This document shows positions 56,193 through 64,000 of a DNA stretch of 64,000 nt, in pieces. The stretch is from Buchnera aphidicola (Meitanaphis elongallis). GTDB lineage: Bacteria; Pseudomonadota; Gammaproteobacteria; Enterobacterales; Enterobacteriaceae. The stretch spans positions 1 to 64,000 of the forward strand of contig CP140033.1 in the NCBI GenBank assembly GCA_039830015.1. The letters are read 5' to 3'. The notes under the pieces are model-generated. The model saw only the letters and a list, made by a program, of their open reading frames with translations, was not told the origin of the DNA and made no database searches. How positions within the stretch are numbered: the stretch's first letter is position 1; every line of letters begins with the position of its first letter. Both the position numbers and the translations under genes were made by a program.

Positions 56193-58031
56193 TTAATCGT
56201 CTAAAAAACTACGTAGTATTTCAGATCGACTAGGATGGCGCAGTTTTCTTAATGCTTTAGCTTCTATTTGACGTATTCTTTCGCGAGTAACATCAAATTG
56301 TTTTCCAACCTCTTCTAAAGTATGATCTGTATTCATATCGATACCAAATCTCATTCTTAATACTTTAGCTTCTCGTGCTGTTAGTCCAGACAAAACGTTA
56401 TGTGTAGCAGATCTTAAACTTTCTGAAGTGGCTGAGTCTAGAGGTAGCTCTAGTGTAGTATCTTCTATAAAATCTCCTAAATGAGAATCGTCATCTTCTC
56501 CAACAGGTGTTTCCATAGATATTGGTTCTTTTGCTATTTTTAATATTTTTCGTATTTTGTCTTCTGGAATTGACATTTTTTCTGATAGTTCTTCAGGTGT
56601 TGGTTCTCTTCCTATTGTTTGTAATATTTGTCTAGAGATTCGATTTAATTTATTTATAGTTTCAATCATATGTACTGGAATTCTAATAGTTCTTGCTTGA
56701 TCTGCAATAGATCTTGTAATAGCTTGTCTTATCCACCAAGTTGCATATGTTGAAAATTTGTATCCTCTGCGATATTCAAATTTGTCTACAGCTTTCATAA
56801 GCCCTATATTACCTTCTTGAATTAAATCTAAAAATTGTAATCCTCGATTTGTATACTTTTTTGCGATAGAGATTACTAGTCTCAAGTTAGCTTCTACCAT
56901 TTCTTTTTTTGCTTTTTTGGCTTGTGCTTCTCCAATTGACATTCTTTTATTTATAGCCTTTACTTGTTCTATAGTTAATCCTGTTTTTTTTTCAACTTTA
57001 GTTAATTTATTTAAGATAGTATTAAATTTTTCTCTTATTTTGTGAATTTTTTCAAACCATGGTTGGTTTTTGTATTTAGATAATCGTAGCCATATTTTTT
57101 TAGATTTTTTTCCTATAAAAAGTTTTAAAAAAGTTTTTTTGGGGACATGACAGCGTTTTACACACAATTCCATTATTAATTTTTCCTGCACTTTAATTTG
57201 TTCCATCATGTTTCTCATGCTATTAACTAAATAATCAAATTGTTTTGGAACTAATCTAAATTGTTTGAATATTTCTGATAGATTATGGATTTCAGTTAAA
57301 GAATCTTGATGATTTCTATTTTTATTTTTTATTGTATTATTAGTGATTATGTATTGGTTTTGTAGTTCAATGAACTTTTCTCGAGCTAATTCAGGATCAA
57401 TATGATGATCATTATTGTTTTCATCTAAATTTTCATCGTCGTTATTGCGAATATTTTCTTCTTCTATGCATTCAGTTTCAGAATTATGAGAAGTAGGAGG
57501 CAATATTTCTTCTAAGTTTGGATCTACAAATCCATTAATTAAATCAGTTAACTTTAGTTCTCCTAGTGCTACTCGATCGTATTGTCTTAGTAGATAAGTA
57601 ATGGCTTCAGGATATTCTGCTACAGAGCATTGAACTTGATTAATTCCTTCTTCTATTCTTTTTGCTATATCGATTTCACCTTCTCTAGTTAATAGTTCTA
57701 CTGTTCCCATTTCGCGCATGTACATTCGAACAGGATCGGTAGTACGTCCTAATTCAGATTCTACGCGTGATAATACTTGTGCTGCTGCTTCTACTGCGTC
57801 TTCATCTGTATTTGCATTTCTTATTTCTTGTAATATAAGATCATCGGCATCCGGCGCTTCTTCTACTACTTGAATACCCATATCGTTAATCATTTGTATG
57901 ATATCTTCTATTTGATCTGAATTAATAATGTCATTGGGTAAATGATCATGAACTTCGGCATAAGTTAGATATCCTTGTTCTTTTCCATGGGTAACTAGTA
58001 GTTTAAGTTGTGATTGTGGGTTGTGCTCCAT
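56193..58031 (-). CDS. rpoD: RNA polymerase housekeeping sigma factor (sigma-70)
   Basis: Primary sigma factor. It has 612 residues (E. coli 613). Region 1.1 opens MEHNPQSQLKLLVTHGKEQG; region 1.2 has DPVRMYMREMGTVELLTREGE; an acidic low-complexity insert lies near 190-215; region 2 shows FLDLIQEGNIGLMKAVDKFEY-type sequence and YATWWIRQAITRSIADQ; region 4.2 VTRERIRQIEAKALRKLRHPSR. It is the last gene of rpsU-dnaG-rpoD, 211 bases after dnaG. The window thus encodes both sigma factors known in Buchnera. Confidence 0.98.
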   Translation of the reverse strand: MEHNPQSQLKLLVTHGKEQGYLTYAEVHDHLPNDIINSDQIEDIIQMINDMGIQVVEEAPDADDLILQEIRNANTDEDAVEAAAQVLSRVESELGRTTDPVRMYMREMGTVELLTREGEIDIAKRIEEGINQVQCSVAEYPEAITYLLRQYDRVALGELKLTDLINGFVDPNLEEILPPTSHNSETECIEEENIRNNDDENLDENNNDHHIDPELAREKFIELQNQYIITNNTIKNKNRNHQDSLTEIHNLSEIFKQFRLVPKQFDYLVNSMRNMMEQIKVQEKLIMELCVKRCHVPKKTFLKLFIGKKSKKIWLRLSKYKNQPWFEKIHKIREKFNTILNKLTKVEKKTGLTIEQVKAINKRMSIGEAQAKKAKKEMVEANLRLVISIAKKYTNRGLQFLDLIQEGNIGLMKAVDKFEYRRGYKFSTYATWWIRQAITRSIADQARTIRIPVHMIETINKLNRISRQILQTIGREPTPEELSEKMSIPEDKIRKILKIAKEPISMETPVGEDDDSHLGDFIEDTTLELPLDSATSESLRSATHNVLSGLTAREAKVLRMRFGIDMNTDHTLEEVGKQFDVTRERIRQIEAKALRKLRHPSRSEILRSFLDD

Positions 58032-58242
58032 AAGACGATATCCACATTTTATTGATATAGTTAATGTTTATTAATCATACCTAAAATAAGATATGATATG
58101 AATATGTTCAAATTATTTGCAAATTTTTTATTAAATATTTAGTTTTTTAAATTAAATATCATAGTTTTATTTCTTAAAGTTATAATGTTTAAATGTTGTT
58201 ATGCAATGATTGTTGTTATTTAAAGATTTTTTATTAATGTAA

Positions 58243-59988
58243 TTACATTTTTGCTAATTTTTTATTAATTATCCATAGTTTGTTTTTTTCTTGTCGTGTT
58301 AATCCTATTTTTCTTTCTTTTGTTATTAGTTTGTTGTATTCATGTTCTAGTGCTCTATTATTTAGGTTAGTTAATGAGTCTAAAAAAACTTGTTTTACTT
58401 GATTATCAGCAATCATGTGATTCCATTTAGCTAATTGTTTTAATTTTTCAAAAACTTTTGTTTTTCTATACATTTCTAATATTTGACCAGTATTACAATT
58501 AGGAAATTCAGTACATTTTTGCATTAGGTTTAAAAATATAGGTAATCCGGTTAAATTAAAATTATTTAAGTATTGTACTGATGGTATTTTTAAAACTAAT
58601 GTTGGATTTTGTATTAGTAATCCAATAAGAATACGTATAGTAATTTTTGTTGTTGTTGGATATTCATTATATGCTTTTAATGTTTTATATGTATTTTTAG
58701 TATCTAGTTGTTTTAATACGTTTTGATCTGGAATACCTATTTTATTTCCTAGTTTGTGGAACAAATACATACGCATTACTTTACCAGGGATTTTATTTAT
58801 TAAATTAATAATGGTAGAACTTAAATAAGATCGTTCGTTAATAGAATTTAAATTTATGTTTTCGAATAATTTGTTAAATAAAAAATTTGACAAACTTATT
58901 GCATTATTAATACGTTGTTCAAATTTTTTTGTACCTTCTTTTCTAATTATTGTATCAGGATCTTCACCATTAGGTAAAAACATGAATTTAATATGTTTCC
59001 CATCATGTATGTTAGACAAAGTTATTTGTAAAGCTCTCCAAGCTGCTTTTTTTCCTGCAACGTCACCGTCGTAGCAGTATATGATGGTATTTGTGATTCG
59101 AAATAATAGTCGTATTTGATGATTTGTTATAGATGTTCCTAGTGTAGCGATAGAATAATTTATATTGAATTGAAACAATGTTATGACATCAATATATCCT
59201 TCTACTACTAATAATTTTTCAGGTTTTGGATTATGTTTTAAAATTTCATATAAACCATATAAGTGGCGACTTTTTTGAAATATATTTGTTTCAGGAGAAT
59301 TAATATATTTTGGAAAAGTATTATTAAGTGATCTTCCCCCGAATCCAACAACTTTTCCGTTTTTGTTACGAATAGGAAAGATTATTCTCTTTCTTAGACG
59401 ATCATATTTATGTCCTGTATTGTTAATACCTAATACGCCAATGTTGATTAGTTCTTGAAAATTAAAATTGTTGGTTTTAATTTTGTTTTGTATTTCATTC
59501 CAATTTGAAACAGAGAAACCAATGTTGAAGTATTGAATCATGAATTTGTTTATTCCACGATTAATTAAGTACTCGTATGCGTATGCTATTTTAAATATGT
59601 TTTCATGATAAATATGAGATAATTTTTCTGTTAAAAAATATAAATTATTACGTTCTTCATAATTAAATTCTTGAGCAGAATACAACTTTTTATATGGTAT
59701 ATGTAAACCATTAATAATCGCTAGTTCTTCAATACTTTCTATAAATGTTAATTTTTCGTAATTTATTAAAAAATCAATAATGTTTCCATGTGAATTACAT
59801 CCAAAACAATAATAAAATTGTTTTTCGTAACTTACAGTAAAAGATGGTGTATTTTCTTGATGAAAAGGACAATGTGCATTGTAATTTTTTCCGCTTTTTT
59901 TGAGTGGTATTTTTGTCTTAATTACATCAATAATGTTAGTTTGATGTAGTAATTCGTTGATAAAATATTTTGGAATTATTCCTTTCAT
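58243..59988 (-). CDS. dnaG: DNA primase DnaG
   Basis: Makes RNA primers at the fork. The ATG at 59988 gives MKGIIPKYFINELLHQTNII, matching MAGRIPRVFINDLL of E. coli; an upstream ATG four codons earlier is less likely. It has 581 residues (E. coli 581). The zinc-binding domain has CPFHQENTPSFTV then YYCFGCNSHG; the Toprim core includes VVEGYIDVITL and IIYCYDGDVAGKKA; the C-terminal DnaB-binding part is strongly diverged. It lies 88 bases after rpsU. Confidence 0.96.
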   Translation of the reverse strand: MKGIIPKYFINELLHQTNIIDVIKTKIPLKKSGKNYNAHCPFHQENTPSFTVSYEKQFYYCFGCNSHGNIIDFLINYEKLTFIESIEELAIINGLHIPYKKLYSAQEFNYEERNNLYFLTEKLSHIYHENIFKIAYAYEYLINRGINKFMIQYFNIGFSVSNWNEIQNKIKTNNFNFQELINIGVLGINNTGHKYDRLRKRIIFPIRNKNGKVVGFGGRSLNNTFPKYINSPETNIFQKSRHLYGLYEILKHNPKPEKLLVVEGYIDVITLFQFNINYSIATLGTSITNHQIRLLFRITNTIIYCYDGDVAGKKAAWRALQITLSNIHDGKHIKFMFLPNGEDPDTIIRKEGTKKFEQRINNAISLSNFLFNKLFENINLNSINERSYLSSTIINLINKIPGKVMRMYLFHKLGNKIGIPDQNVLKQLDTKNTYKTLKAYNEYPTTTKITIRILIGLLIQNPTLVLKIPSVQYLNNFNLTGLPIFLNLMQKCTEFPNCNTGQILEMYRKTKVFEKLKQLAKWNHMIADNQVKQVFLDSLTNLNNRALEHEYNKLITKERKIGLTRQEKNKLWIINKKLAKM

Positions 59989-60016
59989 GTTAGTTAACAA
60001 TGTTTATTTGTATTTT

Positions 60017-60045
60017 TGACCGAACTTTTAAGTACAGGTCGGTCA
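60017..60045 (-). promoter_or_regulatory. Hairpin between rpsU and dnaG
   Basis: TGACCGA (60017-60023) and TCGGTCA (60039-60045) form a 7-bp GC-containing stem; ACTT/AAGT inside it adds four pairs with a one-sided bulge. E. coli has the internal terminator T1 between rpsU and dnaG, which lowers primase output. Here an A-rich rather than T-rich sequence follows on the minus strand, so processing or protection is as likely as termination. Confidence 0.5.
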
Positions 60046-60076
60046 GTTAGTTGTTTGCGATTAAAGGAGACCAAAT

Positions 60077-60292
60077 TTAGTACATTCGAATTCGCTTGGA
60101 ATTTTCTCTAGTGAGTTTTTTAGCTAAACGTTTTATTGCAGATGCTTTTGCACGTTTTCGTTCAGTAGTAGGTTTTTCATAAAATTCTCTTCTTCGAATT
60201 TCTGCTAGAATTCCAGCTTTTTCACACGATCTTTTAAATCTTCTCAGTGCTACATCAAACGGTTCGTTTTCACGTATCTTAATTATTGGCAT
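60077..60292 (-). CDS. rpsU: 30S ribosomal protein S21
   Basis: Small ribosomal subunit protein used in initiation. It has 71 residues, the E. coli length. MPIIKIRENEPFDVALRRFKR is the invariant start and the tail is rich in lysine and arginine. AAGGAT precedes the ATG. It is the first gene of the rpsU-dnaG-rpoD operon, divergent from tsaD as in E. coli. Confidence 0.97.
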   Translation of the reverse strand: MPIIKIRENEPFDVALRRFKRSCEKAGILAEIRRREFYEKPTTERKRAKASAIKRLAKKLTRENSKRIRMY

Positions 60293-60534
60293 ATGTATCC
60301 TTGATTAAATTAACATAATTTTTTAATGTTTTTCTTAATAAAAATTTATATTAAAATGTTAACATTATATGAAGTTTTTTATAAGAAAAATGATTTTAAG
60401 CGACATATTTTAGAATGATTTATAATTAGTATTTGATTAGTATATATGTTTTTAATAATTATATTATAATGTAATATAAGAATATTAGGTAATATTTATA
60501 TTTTAACGAATAATAATTATGATTTTCAACATAT

Positions 60535-61548
60535 ATGAGAATATTAGGTATTGAAACTTCTTGCGATGATACCGGAATCGCAATATATGATGACACTATA
60601 GGGATTATATTTAATAAGCTATATGATCAATCGTACTTGCACAATTATTATGGTGGTGTGGTTCCTGAATTAGCTTCAAGAAAACATCTTGAGGTATTGG
60701 CAGTATTGATTAAGAATACGTTAAAAGAATTTAATATTGATAAGCGTTCTATAAACGCTATTGCTTATACTGCAGGTCCTGGATTAATAGGTTCTTTATT
60801 AGTAGGTGCTGCTTTGGCTACTGCATTAGCTTATTCTTTAAATATACCTACTATTTTAGTAAATCATATGGAGGGTCATTTATTAACTCCTATGTTAGGA
60901 TGTAATGCTCCAAAATTTCCATTTGTAGGATTATTAGTATCTGGAGGTCATACTCAATTGATTCATGCACATAGTATAGGGAAATATGAATTATTAGGTG
61001 AATCATTAGATGATGCTGCTGGTGAAGCTTTTGATAAAGTAGCTAAATTATTAGGATTAAATTATCCCGGAGGGCCTAGTTTGTCTAAATTAGCGGAGTC
61101 AGGTGTACTTAATTATTTTAATTTTCCAAGACCAATGATAAATAGAGCTAATTTAAATTTCAGTTTTTCTGGGTTAAAGACATATGTTTCAAATATGATA
61201 AAAAAAGAAAAAATTGATTTTCAAACTAAAGCAAACATTGCAAAAGAATTTGAAAATGCAGTTACAGATGTTTTGGTTTCAAAAAGTAAAAAAGCTTTAG
61301 AGCAATTAGGTTATACTACTTTGGTAGTATCTGGAGGTGTGAGTATAAATGTAGTATTAAGAAGTAAATTGAATTGCATGGCAAAAAATTATAAAAAAGA
61401 AATATTTTTTCCAAAATCAGAACTATGTACTGATAATGGTGCAATGATAGCATATGTAGGTATGTTGCGGTTTAAACGATTTAGTAGTTTTGATTTAAAA
61501 ATTATTGTATATCCTAAATGGTCTATTGTCGATTTAAAATCAATATAA
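60535..61548 (+). CDS. tsaD: tRNA N6-adenosine threonylcarbamoyltransferase TsaD
   Basis: Transfers the threonylcarbamoyl group to A37 of ANN-reading tRNAs (t6A), with TsaB, TsaC and TsaE encoded elsewhere. It has 337 residues, the E. coli length. ILGIETSCDDTGIAIYDD begins the ASKHA fold; the metal site is HMEGH (about residue 111); VSGGHTQLI and the late VVSGGVSINVVLR and ELCTDNGAMIAYVG are present. No Shine-Dalgarno sequence is visible before the ATG. Confidence 0.97.
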   Translation: MRILGIETSCDDTGIAIYDDTIGIIFNKLYDQSYLHNYYGGVVPELASRKHLEVLAVLIKNTLKEFNIDKRSINAIAYTAGPGLIGSLLVGAALATALAYSLNIPTILVNHMEGHLLTPMLGCNAPKFPFVGLLVSGGHTQLIHAHSIGKYELLGESLDDAAGEAFDKVAKLLGLNYPGGPSLSKLAESGVLNYFNFPRPMINRANLNFSFSGLKTYVSNMIKKEKIDFQTKANIAKEFENAVTDVLVSKSKKALEQLGYTTLVVSGGVSINVVLRSKLNCMAKNYKKEIFFPKSELCTDNGAMIAYVGMLRFKRFSSFDLKIIVYPKWSIVDLKSI

Positions 61549-61652
61549 TTTTTAACATTATATTGAATAGAAATTAATTTTTATGCGATATTTTAGTGAA
61601 TTTTTGGTATGAAAATTAAAATTATTGTGTAATATGTTTCAAGGTTTTTCTA

Positions 61653-62294
61653 TTATGTATAAGTTGTAATATATTTTTTTAGATCTTGAATAGTTAATAC
61701 TGGAATATTATGTAGTTGTGAAAATTTAATAATTTCAAATAATTTTGACATAGATCCGTCTTTGTTAGTTAGTTCGCATAGTATTCCAGCGGGTTTAAAT
61801 CCTGCTAAAGTTACTAATTCTATAGAAGCTTCTGTATGTCCTGGTCTTCCTAGAATACCATTTTTATGTGCTTGTAGTGGAAATATATGTCCAGGTCGAT
61901 TTAAGTCTTTCGGTTTTGCGTTATCTCTAATTGCTGCACGAATGGTAGTAATTCTATCTTTAGCAGATACCCCAGTCGATACCCCTTGAGCTGCTTCTAT
62001 AGTTATAGTAAAGTTGGTACCAAATTTACTAGTATTGTTTTCAACCATAAAAGGCAGTTCTAATTTTTTCCGTGTAGATTCTGTGATGCATAAGCATACA
62101 ATTCCACTACCATATCGTATTGTTAATGCCATTTGTTCTATAGTCATTGTTTCTGCTGAAAAAATTAAATCACCTTCATTTTCTCGATTTATATCGTCTA
62201 AAACAATAACTCCACGTCTTAGTTTAAGAGCTTTTATTGCATTTTCTACACGTTTCTTGGGATTAATAGAAAGGAAAGATTCATATATTTCCAT
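61653..62294 (-). CDS. ribB: 3,4-dihydroxy-2-butanone 4-phosphate synthase RibB
   Basis: Converts ribulose-5-phosphate to the four-carbon unit of riboflavin. It has 213 residues (E. coli 217). The acidic loop DDINRENEGDLIF, MALTIRYGSGIVC, GVSAKDRITTIRAA and the closing GRPGHTEASIELVTLAGFKPAG are intact, with the metal and substrate residues apparently conserved. AAAGGTGA precedes the ATG. It is a stand-alone monofunctional enzyme without a GTP cyclohydrolase II domain, convergent with tsaD. Confidence 0.96.
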   Translation of the reverse strand: MEIYESFLSINPKKRVENAIKALKLRRGVIVLDDINRENEGDLIFSAETMTIEQMALTIRYGSGIVCLCITESTRKKLELPFMVENNTSKFGTNFTITIEAAQGVSTGVSAKDRITTIRAAIRDNAKPKDLNRPGHIFPLQAHKNGILGRPGHTEASIELVTLAGFKPAGILCELTNKDGSMSKLFEIIKFSQLHNIPVLTIQDLKKYITTYT

Positions 62295-62511
62295 TTTTCA
62301 CCTTTTTTAGTATATTTTATTATATTAGATATAATAATTAATTATGAAATGTGATTAAAACAGTATTTTATTACATGTTTTAATATACTACGATATTTGT
62401 TTAAAATAAATATTTCTAATATTTTATTAATGATGTTATACAAAAAATTCGTTGAATGTACAGTTATAATTTATACTATAGTTGTTTTTTAACAAAAAAA
62501 GGAAGTTGTTT

Positions 62512-63750
62512 GTGAAAATATATTTGGTAGGAGGGGCTATTCGAGATCGATTGTTACATATTCCAGTGAGAGATAGAGATTGGGTAGTAGTTGGAGCTAC
62601 GCCTGAAATATTATTAAGTTTAAACTTTAAGAAGGTAGGAAAGAGTTTTCCTGTTTTTTTACATCCAGATAGTAAAGAAGAGTATTCTTTAGCAAGAATA
62701 GATAGAAAATTTGGCGTGGGATATACAGGATTTAAAACTGATTATTCTAATAAAGTGACTTTAGAAGAAGATTTGATGAGACGAGATTTGACAATTAATG
62801 CTATAGCTCAAGATATAAATGGTAATTATATTGATTTTTTCGGTGGTTTAAAAGATTTAAAAAATAAGATATTGCGACATGTTTCTCCAGCGTTCTGCGA
62901 AGATCCTTTAAGAATTTTAAGAGTGGCACGATTTTCTGCATCTCTTAATCATTTTGGTTTTCAAATTGCACAGGAAACGATGCAATTAATGATTGATATG
63001 GTAAAAAACAAAGAATTATTATCTTTAACTAAAGATAGGATTTGGAAAGAAACGGAAAAGGCATTGAAGACGCGTAATCTTCATGTATATTTTCAAGTTT
63101 TATATAGTTGTAATGCTTTGTCTATTATATTTCCTGAAATTAATTTAGCATATCGATGTGAATTACAAAGGATTATGGGATACTATCAAAAAGTCTGTTT
63201 TAGGTCTAATATATTTTTAGAAATTGCAAAAATTTCTAATTTAAACGAAGATATTGACATTAAATTTACTTATTTATGTAATATTGTTTGTCAATTTATA
63301 ACATTTGATATTAATTATTTTTTTCTCAGCATGCGTAATATCATTGCAAAAAAATTAATAAAAATATTATGTAATCGGTTACATATACCTTCTTATATAA
63401 AAGATTTATCTATTATTTTTGTTGAACATTGTAATTTTTTGAGTTTAATTTGTATTCAATCTTCAGAAAGTATAATGATATTTTTTAAAAAGATAGATGC
63501 CTGGAGGAAACCTGATAGGATAAAAAAATTGTCCCTTTTAATTGATTTATATATGTTAAATTTTTTAAATATGAAGAGTATAAATATATGTCAAGGAAAT
63601 TTTTTAAAACGTGTTTTTGATATTTCTAATAATATTTCTATTAAACCCATTATATATGCAGGATTTATAGGAATCGAAATACGTAGGGAGTTAGTTCGTT
63701 TAAGAACAATTGCAATTGATAAATGGAGAAGAGATTCGAGTTGTTTATGA
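62512..63750 (+). CDS. cca: CCA-adding enzyme, HD domain degenerate
   Basis: Adds or repairs the 3' CCA of tRNAs. The GTG at 62512 gives MKIYLVGGAIRDRLLHIPVR, matching the E. coli start, with AGGAAG six bases upstream; the frame extends ten codons further without similarity. It has 412 residues, as in E. coli. The nucleotidyltransferase core is intact (GGAIRDRLL, RDRDWVVVG, RRDLTINAIAQD, EDPLRILRVARF). The C-terminal HD phosphohydrolase motif is lost: where E. coli has CHDLGKG this protein has CNIVCQF, and the upstream metal histidine region is also unrecognisable. IDAWRKPDRI is kept. It overlaps the end of uppP. Confidence 0.94.
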   Translation: MKIYLVGGAIRDRLLHIPVRDRDWVVVGATPEILLSLNFKKVGKSFPVFLHPDSKEEYSLARIDRKFGVGYTGFKTDYSNKVTLEEDLMRRDLTINAIAQDINGNYIDFFGGLKDLKNKILRHVSPAFCEDPLRILRVARFSASLNHFGFQIAQETMQLMIDMVKNKELLSLTKDRIWKETEKALKTRNLHVYFQVLYSCNALSIIFPEINLAYRCELQRIMGYYQKVCFRSNIFLEIAKISNLNEDIDIKFTYLCNIVCQFITFDINYFFLSMRNIIAKKLIKILCNRLHIPSYIKDLSIIFVEHCNFLSLICIQSSESIMIFFKKIDAWRKPDRIKKLSLLIDLYMLNFLNMKSINICQGNFLKRVFDISNNISIKPIIYAGFIGIEIRRELVRLRTIAIDKWRRDSSCL

Positions 63751-64000
63751 ATGATAAAAAAATAAATAAATTATGCAAGATAGTATTAGACGATAAATAA
63801 TGAATGGTACAAAAGAACAAGTGCTAATTATTTTAAATAAGAGATTTATGTAAAGACTGGATGTAATAAAAGAAGATAGAAACCCTATTATGAAAATAAG
63901 TATATCACACCGTGATAGAATTTGAATATTGTTAATTATATCTAAGGCAATTGCCCCAAAGAAAATTGGAACTGATATAATAAAAGAGAAATATGTAGCT
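63745..64000 (-). CDS. uppP: Undecaprenyl-diphosphatase UppP (BacA), C-terminal part
   Basis: Membrane enzyme that recycles the lipid carrier for peptidoglycan. Only the last 84 residues lie in the window; the gene runs off the right edge and its start is outside. The minus-strand frame reads ATYFSFIISVPIFFGAIALD, then IIGFLSSFIT and SFVPFIIYRLILS, which align to the E. coli UppP end (FSFLMAMPVMAGATALD, GFITAFV, SFIPFAIYR). Three hydrophobic helices are visible. The stop (63745-63747) lies inside the end of cca, so the convergent genes overlap by six bases. In E. coli cca and bacA are also neighbours. Confidence 0.9.
   Translation of the reverse strand, partial: ATYFSFIISVPIFFGAIALDIINNIQILSRCDILIFIIGFLSSFITSSLYINLLFKIISTCSFVPFIIYRLILSCIIYLFFYHS

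Overview
This window reads as the start of a reduced chromosome of the aphid endosymbiont Buchnera aphidicola (Enterobacterales). The evidence is very high A+T, nearly every protein being co-linear with its Escherichia coli counterpart, and gene order made of E. coli blocks with genes missing between them. The window opens exactly on the mnmG start codon, where Buchnera chromosomes are conventionally opened. From memory, the gene content (metE kept, no dnaA beside dnaN, no argECB beside argG) most resembles the strain from Baizongia pistaciae, but I cannot fix the strain by reading alone. I saw no CRISPR array, insertion sequence, prophage, toxin-antitoxin pair or defence genes, and I do not claim a new multi-gene system. 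The interest lies in gene decay, retained regulation and structured spacers.

Layout. 1-8758: mnmG, then a complete F1Fo ATP synthase operon atpBEFHAGDC (atpI and rsmG absent). 8902-13678: gyrB and dnaN on the minus strand (recF absent), then a 1 kb AT-rich gap where dnaA would be expected. 13679-17492: rpmH-rnpA-yidD-yidC-mnmE. 17493-20672: a long spacer with a terminator-like hairpin, tRNA-Phe, and groS-groL behind a good sigma-32 promoter match. 21487-32141: dnaC and rsmD (minus), ftsY and rpoH (plus), glmU-glmS (minus), yigL and metE (plus). 32542-47701, all minus: yicC, purH, rpoC, rpoB, rplL, rplJ, rplA, rplK, nusG, secE. 48071-48464: four minus-strand tRNAs (Thr-GGU, Gly-UCC, Tyr-GUA, Thr-UGU), as in the E. 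coli thrU-tyrU-glyT-thrT cluster but without tufB. 48758-50716: a frameshifted coaA and murB (birA absent). 51015-55883: metF, argG, argH, cysE. 56193-60292: the macromolecular synthesis operon rpsU-dnaG-rpoD on the minus strand. 60535-64000: tsaD, ribB, cca and the 3' end of uppP.

How the genes work together. Most encode the core machinery of transcription, translation, replication, secretion and protein folding, plus proton-driven ATP synthesis. The metabolic genes fit a nutritional symbiont: metF with metE for methionine, cysE for cysteine, argG with argH for the last steps to arginine, purH for IMP, ribB for riboflavin, and glmS, glmU, murB and uppP for a remaining cell wall. mnmE and mnmG form one tRNA U34 modification enzyme; cca and tsaD complete tRNA maturation.

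Signs of decay include a one-base lesion in an A9 tract of coaA, a CysE lacking its C-terminal tail and one active-site histidine, a Cca that has lost its HD motif, and spacers of 0.3-1 kb with no recognisable gene. Several regulatory structures survive: the heat-shock promoter with its sigma factor rpoH, the rplL-rpoB attenuator hairpin, and strong hairpins after metE, rpoC, groL, rpoD and between atpC and gyrB.
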